Positions 1 through 7,779 of a DNA stretch of 10,086 nt are shown one piece after another; positions within the stretch are counted from its first letter, which is position 1; each line of letters begins with the position of its first letter. Below the pieces are notes generated by a model that had not been told where the DNA came from, ran no database searches, and saw nothing but the letters and a program-made list of their open reading frames with translations. Position numbers and translations under genes: made by a program. This stretch comes from Planctomycetota bacterium. Lineage in GTDB: Bacteria > Planctomycetota > Phycisphaerae > UBA1845 > PWPN01. The DNA is taken from assembly GCA_020346805.1 (NCBI GenBank), contig CP070790.1:3107744-3117829 (forward strand). Direction: 5' to 3'.

Positions 1-1148
1 ATATGATCCATCGGCGTATGTAAAACATTGGTACGCACACCGGCGGGAATATGTCCCGGCCAGCGAACGATCATAGGAATGTTAACCGCCTCGGAATATG
101 GAACCATCTTGTTTCTGCGGCCTTGGCTGCCCATCATCTCCCCATGATCGGCCGTAAAAACCACAATCGTGTTCTTCGACAGGCCCGACCTATCGAGATA
201 ATCCAGAATTCGCCCCAGATTATCGTCCATGTTTTTACACATCGAATAATAACAACGGGCCATATCCGGATCTCTGCGCAGCTTATGACCTTCAGGAACA
301 TTGGGCAACCAATGAAGATCCTTGGGAACTTTCTCCAGATATCCTTTCGGACACCAGGCAGGATCAAAAGGCGGATGCGGTGGATGAGGGGCCATCATCG
401 CGAAGAATGGTTGTCCGGAGTTTTGTCGCTGTTTCATGAATTCAATGGTTTGATCCGTCTGGATGTCCGTCTCATACCCTTCCCGGTACATTTTGTTTGG
501 TTCATCCTCATACCAATAATAATTGTTAAAATCGCAATGGAAGTTAAATGCCTGCCAATGTTTGTATCCCAATCGTTGCGGCCCAGGTGGAACATACTCG
601 GTCTCGGGATTTCTTTTCATATAATCATCCCGAATTTGCTTAACCTTCTCGGCGTCTTGCTTGGTCTTGATCTGATAACCATCATATTTCTTCACTCCCG
701 CGGCCAGATGCCACTTGCCGATGAAACCTGTATCATAGCCGGCATCGTTAAACACGTGGGCAATGCAACGCTGTCGGGGATTGGCTTCCACCCAATTCAA
801 AACCAGACCGGAATGTGTCGGATAACGACCAGTTTGCAACATACCCCGGTACGGCGTGCACAGCGGACAGGTTGACGTTGCATTGTTAAAGGTCATCCCC
901 TGGCGAGCCATTCGCTCCATATGGGGTGTAGTAATATTCTTTCCGCCGTAAATGCTGCATGCCTCGGTTCGAAGTTGATCGTCAAAAATAACAAGAACAT
1001 TCGGCCGGTCGTTACTCCGATCCGGGCTGCTCCCCCACCCCTCACCAATTGTGGAACACCCGGTCAAGGCCGATGCAGCCATTCCCCCGGCGGTATAGCG
1101 CAATAAATCGCGGCGAGTTATAGAATTTTTGGAAGATTGATTTGCCAA
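1..1148 (-). CDS. Tat-exported lipoprotein sulfatase, type I (formylglycine), C-terminus beyond window
   Basis: Hydrolyses a sulfate ester, probably on a glycan, from the cell envelope; the substrate cannot be told. The first 382 codons are visible. The start is TTG at 1148, chosen because GGAGG lies 7 bases upstream and the reading then begins with a twin-arginine motif (TRRDLLR, residues 11-17), a hydrophobic stretch and a lipobox LTGC (Cys31). The first in-frame ATG (residue 23) would destroy the RR motif. The alkaline-phosphatase-fold sulfatase core follows: metal-site Asp pair in IFDDQLR (56-57), the signature CTPYRGMLQTG (97-107) with Cys97 as the residue converted to formylglycine, GKWH (144-147), and TADHGEMMG (332-340) with Asp334/His335. 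Cys-type sulfatases need a maturase (FGE or anSME), not seen here. It is divergent from the GH36-like gene. The sulfatase call is firm; the substrate is unknown. Confidence 0.93.
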   Translation of the reverse strand, partial: MANQSSKNSITRRDLLRYTAGGMAASALTGCSTIGEGWGSSPDRSNDRPNVLVIFDDQLRTEACSIYGGKNITTPHMERMARQGMTFNNATSTCPLCTPYRGMLQTGRYPTHSGLVLNWVEANPRQRCIAHVFNDAGYDTGFIGKWHLAAGVKKYDGYQIKTKQDAEKVKQIRDDYMKRNPETEYVPPGPQRLGYKHWQAFNFHCDFNNYYWYEDEPNKMYREGYETDIQTDQTIEFMKQRQNSGQPFFAMMAPHPPHPPFDPAWCPKGYLEKVPKDLHWLPNVPEGHKLRRDPDMARCYYSMCKNMDDNLGRILDYLDRSGLSKNTIVVFTADHGEMMGSQGRRNKMVPYSEAVNIPMIVRWPGHIPAGVRTNVLHTPMDH

Positions 1149-1155
1149 GATTGTT

Positions 1156-1160
1156 CCTCC
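1156..1160 (-). promoter_or_regulatory. Shine-Dalgarno GGAGG fixing the TTG start at 1148
   Basis: GGAGG on the minus strand lies 7 bases before TTG at 1148. It is what decides the unusual start codon of the Tat sulfatase, since no in-frame ATG precedes the twin-arginine motif. Confidence 0.75.
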
Positions 1161-1206
1161 AGACCACCTTCTGATTACAACCATCAAATTGCCCAAAAAC
1201 TAATAT

Positions 1207-1238
1207 TTGGTTACACTTTTGTCAATTAATATAACCTA
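1207..1238 (-). promoter_or_regulatory. Divergent promoter/operator candidate A, with shared 12-mer
   Basis: On the minus strand 1230-1219 reads ATTAATTGACAA, containing a perfect -35 hexamer TTGACA (1225-1220) 71 bases before the sulfatase TTG. The best -10 is weak (TAGTTT at 17-base spacing, 3 of 6; TATTAG at 14). Read on the plus strand, the same bases give TTGTCA (1219-1224, 5 of 6 to -35), followed 18 bases later by TATAGA (1243-1248, 4 of 6), so the element could serve both directions. It is flanked by inverted arms GGTTA (1209-1213) and TAACC (1232-1236). The identical 12-mer occurs before the second sulfatase at 7648-7659. Promoter or operator function is inferred. Confidence 0.45.
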
Positions 1239-1278
1239 ATGATATAGAACAAGTTCTGAATTTGGAGTAACAGGTCAG

Positions 1279-2907
1279 ATGAATCACATCAATATCCTGC
1301 GGATTCCGGATTACGTGACTGTTTTCAGTGAAACAGAATCCTTTACTTTGCACAGTAGGTATTCCGAGAAAACCTGGTTTGCAGGGGATATTAAAGTACA
1401 TACGGTACCAGGCAAAAATGAACTATGCATCTTATTATCCGCACCGGATACGGCGATTACGCGCATGCACCTGCGTTGGCAGGCAAAAATTCAACCTGGC
1501 TTGCGATTTCTTGGTGATGACTGGGAACGCAGTTACGGTACCTTCGAATGGCGAGGTTTGGTGCCGGAACGAGTAATGCCCTGGTATTTTCTGATCCATG
1601 ACGGCAAACGTACGGATGGATACGGAGTCAAGACTGGGGCCCGATCGTTGTGTTGCTGGCAGATGGATTCAGCCGGGTTGAGCCTCTGGCTCGACGTTCG
1701 CTCAGGCGGCGTTGGTATTCAATTGAGAGATCGTCAACTTGAAGTCGCAACTGTTGTAACCCGACAAGGTGATTCGGAAGAATCGGCCTTTCAGGCAGTA
1801 CGCGCATTCTGCAAACAAATGTGCGACAGGCCTTTAATGCCGGCATCACCGGTATATGGCGGGAACAATTGGTACTACGCGTACGGCAACAGCTCGCATG
1901 AACAAATCTTGGAAGATGCCAAACTGATCGCTGATCTGGCGCCGTCAAGCAGCAACCGTCCATTTATGGTTATCGACGACGGATGGCAGATACGCCATGA
2001 ACCGGAAGCTGGTTTCAACGGCGGACCCTGGAATACGGGGAACGAAAAATTTCCGGATATGGCCGGTTTGGCAGAATCAATAAAAGAAATGGGGGTTCGA
2101 CCCGGGATCTGGTTTCGGCCCTTGTTGACCAAAGCCAACGTACCGCATCCCTGGTTACTCCCCGCCCATAGGATGGATAATTATGAGCCGGGTCCTGTGC
2201 TGGACCCGAGTATTCCAGAAGTCCTCGATCACGTCACAACAGACGTCAAACGTCTTACAGACTGGGGTTATGAACTGATCAAACACGACTTTACCACTGT
2301 CGACATTTCCGGCCGACTGGGCCGCGACATGGGTAGACAGTTCACATTTGACGGCTGGTCATTTGCCGACCGCAGCAAGACAACGGCTGAAATAATCCTG
2401 GATCTGTATCACACAATCAGAGAGGCCGCAGGGAACATACTGATAATCGGCTGCAATACCGTCGGGCATCTGGCAGCGGGACTTGTGGAATTACAGCGGA
2501 TCGGTGACGACACCAGCGGCCGACAATGGGAGCGTACAAGATTCATGGGTATTAATTCACTGGCCTTTCGGGCAGCACAACATGGGACATTCTTCGCAGT
2601 CGATGCCGATTGTGTGGGTCTGACCAATCAAGTGCCCTGGGAGATGAACCAACAGTGGCTCGATCTGCTGACCCGCAGCGGTACTCCCTTATTTGTATCT
2701 GCATCCCCTGATGCCGTCGGCCCCGAACAGAAAACAGCATTAAAACAGGCATTTGCTCTCGCTTCAAAAGAACAACCTTTATGTGAACCTCTAGATTGGT
2801 TGGATACAACTTGTCCCTGTCAATGGCAGCTTGGGGTACAGACTATCCACTACGATTGGTTCGGCAATCAAGGAATCGTATTAAGCCAAGACCAACGGAT
2901 GTTGTGA
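1279..2907 (+). CDS. GH36-like (clan GH-D) glycoside hydrolase, putative alpha-galactosidase
   Basis: A 542-residue retaining glycosidase of the melibiase fold, expected to release alpha-galactosyl or related residues. Residues 1 to about 185 form the N-terminal beta-sandwich region. The TIM barrel follows: GGNNWYYAYG (194-203), MVIDDGWQ (230-237), GIWFRPLL (276-283), YELIKHDFTT (331-340) with Asp337 in the place of the clan nucleophile, and RIGDDTSG (407-414) with Asp410/411 as the likely acid/base. A short C-terminal strand region ends with YDWFGNQGI. The ATG has GGAG (1264-1267) 11 bases upstream. No signal peptide is visible (MNHINILRIPDY), so it probably acts in the cytoplasm on imported oligosaccharides, unlike the exported enzymes around it. 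It is divergent from the Tat sulfatase. The fold is confident; the sugar specificity is not, because clan GH-D also holds other alpha-glycosidases. Confidence 0.8.
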   Translation: MNHINILRIPDYVTVFSETESFTLHSRYSEKTWFAGDIKVHTVPGKNELCILLSAPDTAITRMHLRWQAKIQPGLRFLGDDWERSYGTFEWRGLVPERVMPWYFLIHDGKRTDGYGVKTGARSLCCWQMDSAGLSLWLDVRSGGVGIQLRDRQLEVATVVTRQGDSEESAFQAVRAFCKQMCDRPLMPASPVYGGNNWYYAYGNSSHEQILEDAKLIADLAPSSSNRPFMVIDDGWQIRHEPEAGFNGGPWNTGNEKFPDMAGLAESIKEMGVRPGIWFRPLLTKANVPHPWLLPAHRMDNYEPGPVLDPSIPEVLDHVTTDVKRLTDWGYELIKHDFTTVDISGRLGRDMGRQFTFDGWSFADRSKTTAEIILDLYHTIREAAGNILIIGCNTVGHLAAGLVELQRIGDDTSGRQWERTRFMGINSLAFRAAQHGTFFAVDADCVGLTNQVPWEMNQQWLDLLTRSGTPLFVSASPDAVGPEQKTALKQAFALASKEQPLCEPLDWLDTTCPCQWQLGVQTIHYDWFGNQGIVLSQDQRML

Positions 2908-2972
2908 TATAACAACTAATATTCCGCTCACAAATCCGACACTGGTGAACGGCAAGTTTACTCTCTACGCGG
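2908..2972. other. Convergent intergenic junction, no clear terminator
   Basis: These 65 bases separate the ends of the converging GH36-like and GH106-like genes. The only structure seen is a weak hairpin, GTGAAC (2945-2950), loop GGCAA, GTTTAC (2956-2961), with one G-U pair and no following T-run. I do not call it a terminator. Confidence 0.6.
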
Positions 2973-5900
2973 TTATTTTATTATCTGCTTCAACACAAAG
3001 GATTCAAATAGTCCATAACCGACCGTGGAATATTCTTTTCCGGGTGGCGGACCGGTATTCGGGGCTTTTTTAAAACCCGCCGGCCAGGCCCGACCCAATG
3101 GCGGCTTGCCGTGATGCGGGCCGAAGGTGTTTTTCGTGGTCCCGACCACAACCACTTCCACCATATTTTCACCCGGCTTTAGGTGCTTGGTAACATCGCA
3201 TTCCCACGGTGCATGAGCAATATATCCGGCATGTTGGCCATTAACGTTGACCTTGGCTACACTGCCATACCAGCTCGGCAAGGAAATACGATACTGTCCC
3301 GTCGGTTCAGCAATATTAAAAATCTGTCTATATGAAACATCATGACCATAAAACTGATGACCCTGCTCATTCCAGGGACCGAGCGACAATTTCCGAACAG
3401 GTACAATCACAAATCCAGAATCTGCCACCTTGAGCGAAAAATCCCCCAAAACATAGGCAGATTCAAGTTCATGATAAACGGTCATTGGCGAAGCTTTGAT
3501 GGTAACCTGGTTTTCACCCACTTTGGCAACCGAAGCGATGTCAACCTTGCCAAAATACTTATCCACCCACCACTCGCCCTGACCGGGTGAAACCTTCTTT
3601 CCATTACAGGAAACTGTGTACAACTCCGGTCGTTCGATCACTACAAACAAGGATGGGGGCACTTGTTTGGCTATGGTAAATTTATATGTGGCCTCAAAAC
3701 CGCTGTCGGCCGGGAACTTAATTTTTATCAATTCATCACGGAACTGCACGGCCTGTTCCCACGGATTACCTTCAAGCCCATTTTTATTGAAGACATGCTG
3801 AGCGGCGGGGAAGAAGTAAGTATTCTTCTTGCTTTCACCGCCGGCAACCACATCGACATAATCGAGGGTCAGGACATTGGGCTTGAGACGCTTAATCTCA
3901 GTGGAACCGGTTGGTTTAACTATCGAGCATTTTTTAATAACTTTCGGTATCGGTTCGTGCCGTTCGTCAGCTAAAAACAACAATAATGATCCGCACGGGG
4001 GCAACTCAAACTCGGCTTTAATGTATTTATCGGCCACATCAAACGGATAAGATTGTACTTTACCCGTTCGGGGATCCCACTTTTCCAAACTGCCGGTTTG
4101 GGATTCAATATTTCCCGAAGTGGGTGAATCAATACTGGTGTTTACCAGGAAGAGCAAATCACCGTCATCAAGCTGGCGGCGGCAGTGGTAGAGAATGCCT
4201 TTATCACCCTGGTTTCTATGAAGTGCAAATCCCGTATCTATTTTTGGCTGAAGTAGCTCAGGAAGTTCCTCAGCCTTAACCTGTTTCCAGTTGGGATTGT
4301 TCGACAAATTCAAACATCGCTTCGACGGCCTGCCTTCCAACAGAACAGGTGGATTACCACAACAAAGAACAGTACCACCATTTTCCATATACTCTTCCAG
4401 TAATTCAATGGTTTGAGCATTAAGATTTTCAGTCATTGGCGGGATAACTATTGTTTTGTAACGGCATATTCCAACTATAAAATCAGTATCATCTATCGAA
4501 CCGTATCGATCGATCATGTATTCACTGCCGATGTCATACTCGACCTGTGATTGCGACAGCGATACGACCAACTTCTGGAAAGCACCTCCGATCCTTTCAA
4601 TCTCGGGAGTACCCCTGTGCACGGTTTGATACAACCACACCGTGGTGGTGGGTTCAATTACCAGAATCTGATTAATTTCCCGGCCATGGGATAGAGCCGC
4701 CGAGAGCCGGGTAAAATAAGTTGCGGATATATGATAGGCATCCCACCACGGCGCCTGATACGAGAAATACTGAGGATGGTCACGTTTTCGGGCGCCCCGC
4801 ATGCTGATGGGAGTGAAATGTTCATCGAGAGTATTGACACCCAGCACATAAAGAAAATCTCCGCTGCGTTTCATGTCCTCAAATCGAAGATCCCACCCCC
4901 CTGCTCCATAGGTTTCACATAATGTTCGCTTTATGCCCAACTGATTGGCCACACTGGACAGCTCCTTGACTGCACGAACATTACCCAGAAAACCATGTGC
5001 CCCTTCATCGTAATAATTCATCAAAAGATCGATGCCCGGCCGATGCTGCCAGGCATACATGGCCATGTTGTCCGGTACCTGTAAGCACCACGGCCAGGAG
5101 TGCTCCCAATAATGACCGGTGAACTCGAGTCCGTATTTGTCGCAATATTCGTAATAAGGTTTGGCCCAGTGCAAAATAAACTGTTCATTCAAGAGTTGTA
5201 AAAAGTTGTGTCGAACTCGCTTCCAATCGCCTGATGGTTTGAACAGACTGGGCAAATGATCGGTCAGGCGATAACCCCATCTCTCTTCGAATAGCTGGGG
5301 CAGGTTACTCGTCCAAGGCATCCCCTGCCTGAGCTGAATAGTCGGTTCGTCGGTAAACGCGCCGGGGATACGCTTGCCGAAATGACGGCCGAACCGCTTA
5401 CGGTAAGGCTCCAAGGTGACTTCCAGGAACTTTTCGGTCACGCCCGGTTTCATCAAATCAACATAACACCTGCCACCAAACCATGGGGTCGCGATTTCCG
5501 GCTTAACATAAACTATAAGATATTGAGCCTTGGGCAAATCCTGGCCCGCTTTAAACAAATGTGTCACATTCTCATATTTGTTATCTATCTTACGGTAAAC
5601 GGCAAAAACATTTTCTTCACCTTTGGGTGATTCATTTGTCTCCTGAGCCGTTAAATAATGGATACGCGATTCCGGTATCTGATCGGGGACGTGCCCGCCG
5701 GCGAAACCGGAGGGGTAAGAGTTTTCATCATAAACCCAGACGTTCATGTCGAGCCTTTCGGCCTCATCCAAGGCCACCTCCCAAAGGCGGAACCACTTTT
5801 CCGACAAATATGGAGTCATCAGGCCGGGGCGAGGATGCACGAAGACCTGTTTGACGTTCTGCTCAGCCAGGTCCCGCATTGAAGCAAGAACCTGCTCCTC

Positions 5901-6074
5901 GGACAAATCGTCATTCCAGGTCCAAAGCGGGGCCGTACTGTACTCGGTTGGCGGATCGGTAAAGAGAGCCTTAACATCCGATGAACTAAACGCCTTCATA
6001 GATAAATCCGAACACGACGTGCACAACAATAAACCGAACAATATACATGGTACAAGCGATCGACATAAACACAT
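2973..6074 (-). CDS. GH106-like glycoside hydrolase, putative alpha-L-rhamnosidase lipoprotein
   Basis: A 1033-residue protein resembling the GH106 family (alpha-L-rhamnosidases), close to that family's usual length. Landmarks: APLWTWNDDLSEEQ near residue 48, VFVHPRPGLMTPYLSEKWF (about 77-95), VWVYDENSYPSGFAGG (about 112-127), FTDEP (Glu243), and LCETYGAGGWDL (Glu387). The two Glu are candidate catalytic acids by position, which is inference. The C-terminal part contains a galactose-binding-like beta-sandwich with VNGQHAGYIAHAPWECDVT. The N-terminus MCLCRSLVPCILFGLLLC is a signal sequence; CTSC (Cys21) is an imperfect lipobox, so a lipoprotein is likely. Start: ATG at 6074 with GAGG 9 bases upstream; an in-frame TTG at 6089 would add five residues but swallow that site. 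It lies 38 bases after the sulfatase on the same strand, so they are probably one operon. Specificity is uncertain, since many relatives are uncharacterised. Confidence 0.7.
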   Translation of the reverse strand: MCLCRSLVPCILFGLLLCTSCSDLSMKAFSSSDVKALFTDPPTEYSTAPLWTWNDDLSEEQVLASMRDLAEQNVKQVFVHPRPGLMTPYLSEKWFRLWEVALDEAERLDMNVWVYDENSYPSGFAGGHVPDQIPESRIHYLTAQETNESPKGEENVFAVYRKIDNKYENVTHLFKAGQDLPKAQYLIVYVKPEIATPWFGGRCYVDLMKPGVTEKFLEVTLEPYRKRFGRHFGKRIPGAFTDEPTIQLRQGMPWTSNLPQLFEERWGYRLTDHLPSLFKPSGDWKRVRHNFLQLLNEQFILHWAKPYYEYCDKYGLEFTGHYWEHSWPWCLQVPDNMAMYAWQHRPGIDLLMNYYDEGAHGFLGNVRAVKELSSVANQLGIKRTLCETYGAGGWDLRFEDMKRSGDFLYVLGVNTLDEHFTPISMRGARKRDHPQYFSYQAPWWDAYHISATYFTRLSAALSHGREINQILVIEPTTTVWLYQTVHRGTPEIERIGGAFQKLVVSLSQSQVEYDIGSEYMIDRYGSIDDTDFIVGICRYKTIVIPPMTENLNAQTIELLEEYMENGGTVLCCGNPPVLLEGRPSKRCLNLSNNPNWKQVKAEELPELLQPKIDTGFALHRNQGDKGILYHCRRQLDDGDLLFLVNTSIDSPTSGNIESQTGSLEKWDPRTGKVQSYPFDVADKYIKAEFELPPCGSLLLFLADERHEPIPKVIKKCSIVKPTGSTEIKRLKPNVLTLDYVDVVAGGESKKNTYFFPAAQHVFNKNGLEGNPWEQAVQFRDELIKIKFPADSGFEATYKFTIAKQVPPSLFVVIERPELYTVSCNGKKVSPGQGEWWVDKYFGKVDIASVAKVGENQVTIKASPMTVYHELESAYVLGDFSLKVADSGFVIVPVRKLSLGPWNEQGHQFYGHDVSYRQIFNIAEPTGQYRISLPSWYGSVAKVNVNGQHAGYIAHAPWECDVTKHLKPGENMVEVVVVGTTKNTFGPHHGKPPLGRAWPAGFKKAPNTGPPPGKEYSTVGYGLFESFVLKQIIK

Positions 6075-6083
6075 GACAATATT

Positions 6084-6087
6084 CCTC
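6084..6087 (-). promoter_or_regulatory. Shine-Dalgarno GAGG supporting ATG at 6074
   Basis: GAGG on the minus strand lies 9 bases before ATG 6074 and within the first codons of the longer TTG-start reading. It favours the shorter start. Confidence 0.55.
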
Positions 6088-6112
6088 AATAAGTTATTAC
6101 CTTCGGTCTCTC

Positions 6113-7579
6113 TTACTTAACAAACCAGTCATGAGGGTGATAAACAAACGGTTTATCATAAATTCTGTAACATTCGGTCATATTCGTATCCCAGCTATCG
6201 CCGACGCGTTCCATTTCCTGTTGCAATAAAGCATCCATTTTTGCCAGCAATGCTGCACTGCTTGGATCGTCAACCAGATTATTCAATTCATAAGGATCTT
6301 TCCTTAGATCGTACAATACCCAGGGTTTATCCCTTAGTCGAGCGTAGGTATATCGCTTGGTCCGAACACCACGCCAGGCGGCAGGTACGCCGGTCTGTGG
6401 CCGGGGTTCAAAATTTTGTAGCAATACCGCCTCGGGTTCTCTTCCATCCCGACTAGCAAGATGTTCCGATAGATCTCGACCCTGAATGTTATCAGGGATA
6501 CTTATTCCGCAAAAAGACAGTAAAGTGGGAACAAAATCAACATGCGATATTAATAAATCTCGCCGCTGGCCGGCCTTGATTCTTCGCGGATAACGGATAA
6601 TGCCGGGAACATTGATCGACTCGGCCCATGGCTTGCATTTGAAGACGGCATCTTGTGAACCAAGCATATCGCCATGATCCGAGGTAAACAGCAAAATAGT
6701 GTCTTCAGCAATTCCCAATTCATCCAATATACGCATGAACCGTCCCACCTGATCATCGATTGCGGTAATGGCGGCATAATATTTGGCAATATCCAGGCGG
6801 GAACCCCACCTGGTCTGTTCTTTCCAATTGGGTCTCATCTTCAGCTTGGCCGTATCGTATAATTTTTCGTATTGTTCTGGGGCGCCATAGGGATTATGTG
6901 GCGGGCCGCAGGCCCACCATAAAAAGAAAGGCCGATCATTGTTTTGGCGTATAAACGAAACAGCTTCATCAGTCCATACCTCAGGTTCAAATTTCTTTAT
7001 GGGAATGGGCTTACAGGAATCTCTGAAATATATGGAATCAAAGTGATTATGGTTACACTCATTGGCCGCCCAGAATTGGAATCCCTGTCGGCGCAAACCG
7101 GGCGGGATGTAGCCGGGCATTCTAATCCCGCCGTCCAGGTGCCATTTGCCGACAAAACCTGTGGCATAATCATGATCGGCCAACAGCTCCGCCAAGGATC
7201 TCTCCCGCTCGCGCAGACGAAGATCATTGATAATCATACCGTGTCGGTGGGGATACATACCGGTCAAAATCGTTGCCCGGGCCGGACAACATACCGGATT
7301 GTTGGCAATCATGTTGGCTAGATACACACCTTGGTTGGCGAGCTTGTCTAGATTAGGCGTGTGTACCTGCGAATTGCCGGCACAACCCATTGCCTGGGCC
7401 CGCATCTGGTCGGTCATGATAATAATGATATTCGGGCGTTGATATTTTGGGCCGGCACCCGCCGCAAACCTCTCGGTCAGAGGCGAATACCCCACCAAAA
7501 GCGACAAAGTCGTTCCCCATACAGTCGTACGCAACAAAAAAAAGTGTATAAACAGATTATCAGACAACTTTTTTGACAT
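6113..7579 (-). CDS. Exported sulfatase, type I (formylglycine)
   Basis: A 488-residue sulfatase that should cleave a sulfate ester outside the cytoplasm. Start: ATG at 7579 (MSKKLSDNL) with AGGGAG 8 bases upstream; an in-frame ATG at 7654 would add 25 residues but has no such site and would place the TTGACA-like box inside the gene. Residues 9-31 are hydrophobic, a long Sec-type signal or anchor. Core motifs: NIIIIMTDQMR (Asp57, with Gln58 where many relatives have a second Asp), VCCPARATILTG with Cys97 as the formylglycine position, GKWH (Lys145, His147), and TSDHGDMLGSQ (Asp301, His302). DFVPTLLSFCGI is the usual late-domain segment. It heads an operon with the GH106-like gene 38 bases downstream, so the ester removed probably sits on the same glycan. 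It differs clearly from the sulfatase at the left edge and is not a recent duplicate. Substrate unknown. Confidence 0.93.
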   Translation of the reverse strand: MSKKLSDNLFIHFFLLRTTVWGTTLSLLVGYSPLTERFAAGAGPKYQRPNIIIIMTDQMRAQAMGCAGNSQVHTPNLDKLANQGVYLANMIANNPVCCPARATILTGMYPHRHGMIINDLRLRERERSLAELLADHDYATGFVGKWHLDGGIRMPGYIPPGLRRQGFQFWAANECNHNHFDSIYFRDSCKPIPIKKFEPEVWTDEAVSFIRQNNDRPFFLWWACGPPHNPYGAPEQYEKLYDTAKLKMRPNWKEQTRWGSRLDIAKYYAAITAIDDQVGRFMRILDELGIAEDTILLFTSDHGDMLGSQDAVFKCKPWAESINVPGIIRYPRRIKAGQRRDLLISHVDFVPTLLSFCGISIPDNIQGRDLSEHLASRDGREPEAVLLQNFEPRPQTGVPAAWRGVRTKRYTYARLRDKPWVLYDLRKDPYELNNLVDDPSSAALLAKMDALLQQEMERVGDSWDTNMTECYRIYDKPFVYHPHDWFVK

Positions 7580-7587
7580 ACCACGAT

Positions 7588-7593
7588 CTCCCT
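7588..7593 (-). promoter_or_regulatory. Shine-Dalgarno AGGGAG fixing the start at 7579
   Basis: AGGGAG on the minus strand lies 8 bases before ATG 7579. No comparable site precedes the alternative in-frame ATG at 7654, so the shorter protein is preferred. Confidence 0.7.
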
Positions 7594-7625
7594 GGCGAAA
7601 AAATAATATTCGACTGGAATGCAAA

Positions 7626-7665
7626 AATGTATAGATACACCCATTGGTTGTCAATTAATCACCAA
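7626..7665 (-). promoter_or_regulatory. Promoter/operator candidate B for the sulfatase-GH106 operon
   Basis: On the minus strand, ATTAATTGACAA (7659-7648) includes TTGACA (7654-7649); 17 bases on is TACATT (7631-7626, 4 of 6 to TATAAT), which would leave an untranslated leader of about 40 bases before ATG 7579. An overlapping TATACA (7633-7628) has a 15-base spacer. The same region holds an imperfect 22-base inverted repeat with arms TTGGT (7644-7648) and ACCAA (7661-7665). A second AATTGAC lies 24 bases upstream (7680-7674). The 12-mer is identical to that before the other sulfatase and sits at almost the same distance from the start codon. Confidence 0.5.
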
Positions 7666-7779
7666 CTCAGGTAGTCAATTGTTGGACAAAACAGCAACAA
7701 AGAGATAAAAATATGTCTTTAGCCGACTGTATGAACAGTAAAAATACATATATAACAACCTATTTGGAGTTAACGCCGG
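7666..7779 (+). promoter_or_regulatory. Upstream leader of the DUF1080 fusion gene
   Basis: This is the plus-strand side of the 200-base divergent region. A weak promoter candidate is TGGACA (7683-7688) with TAAAAA (7706-7711) at 17-base spacing. GGAG (7766-7769) lies 10 bases before ATG 7780. The stretch TTTGGAGTTAAC (7763-7774) nearly matches TTTGGAGTAAC (1261-1271) before the GH36-like gene. No convincing small gene is present. Confidence 0.35.

Noticed and set aside
51..875. A 274-codon plus-strand open frame across the left-edge sulfatase
   Set aside because: It is antisense to a gene with all sulfatase motifs, and its translation has no recognisable domain; it is a shadow reading.
2945..2961. 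Hairpin GTGAAC-GGCAA-GTTTAC as a bidirectional terminator
   Set aside because: The stem is only six pairs with one G-U, and neither strand has a T-run after it.
2909..2990. Another frame after the GH36-like stop reads NIPLTNPTLVNGKFTLYAV, suggesting a frameshifted C-terminus
   Set aside because: The GH36-like protein already ends at a natural place after YDWFGNQGI, and the extra frame soon overlaps the GH106-like gene without recognisable domain sequence.
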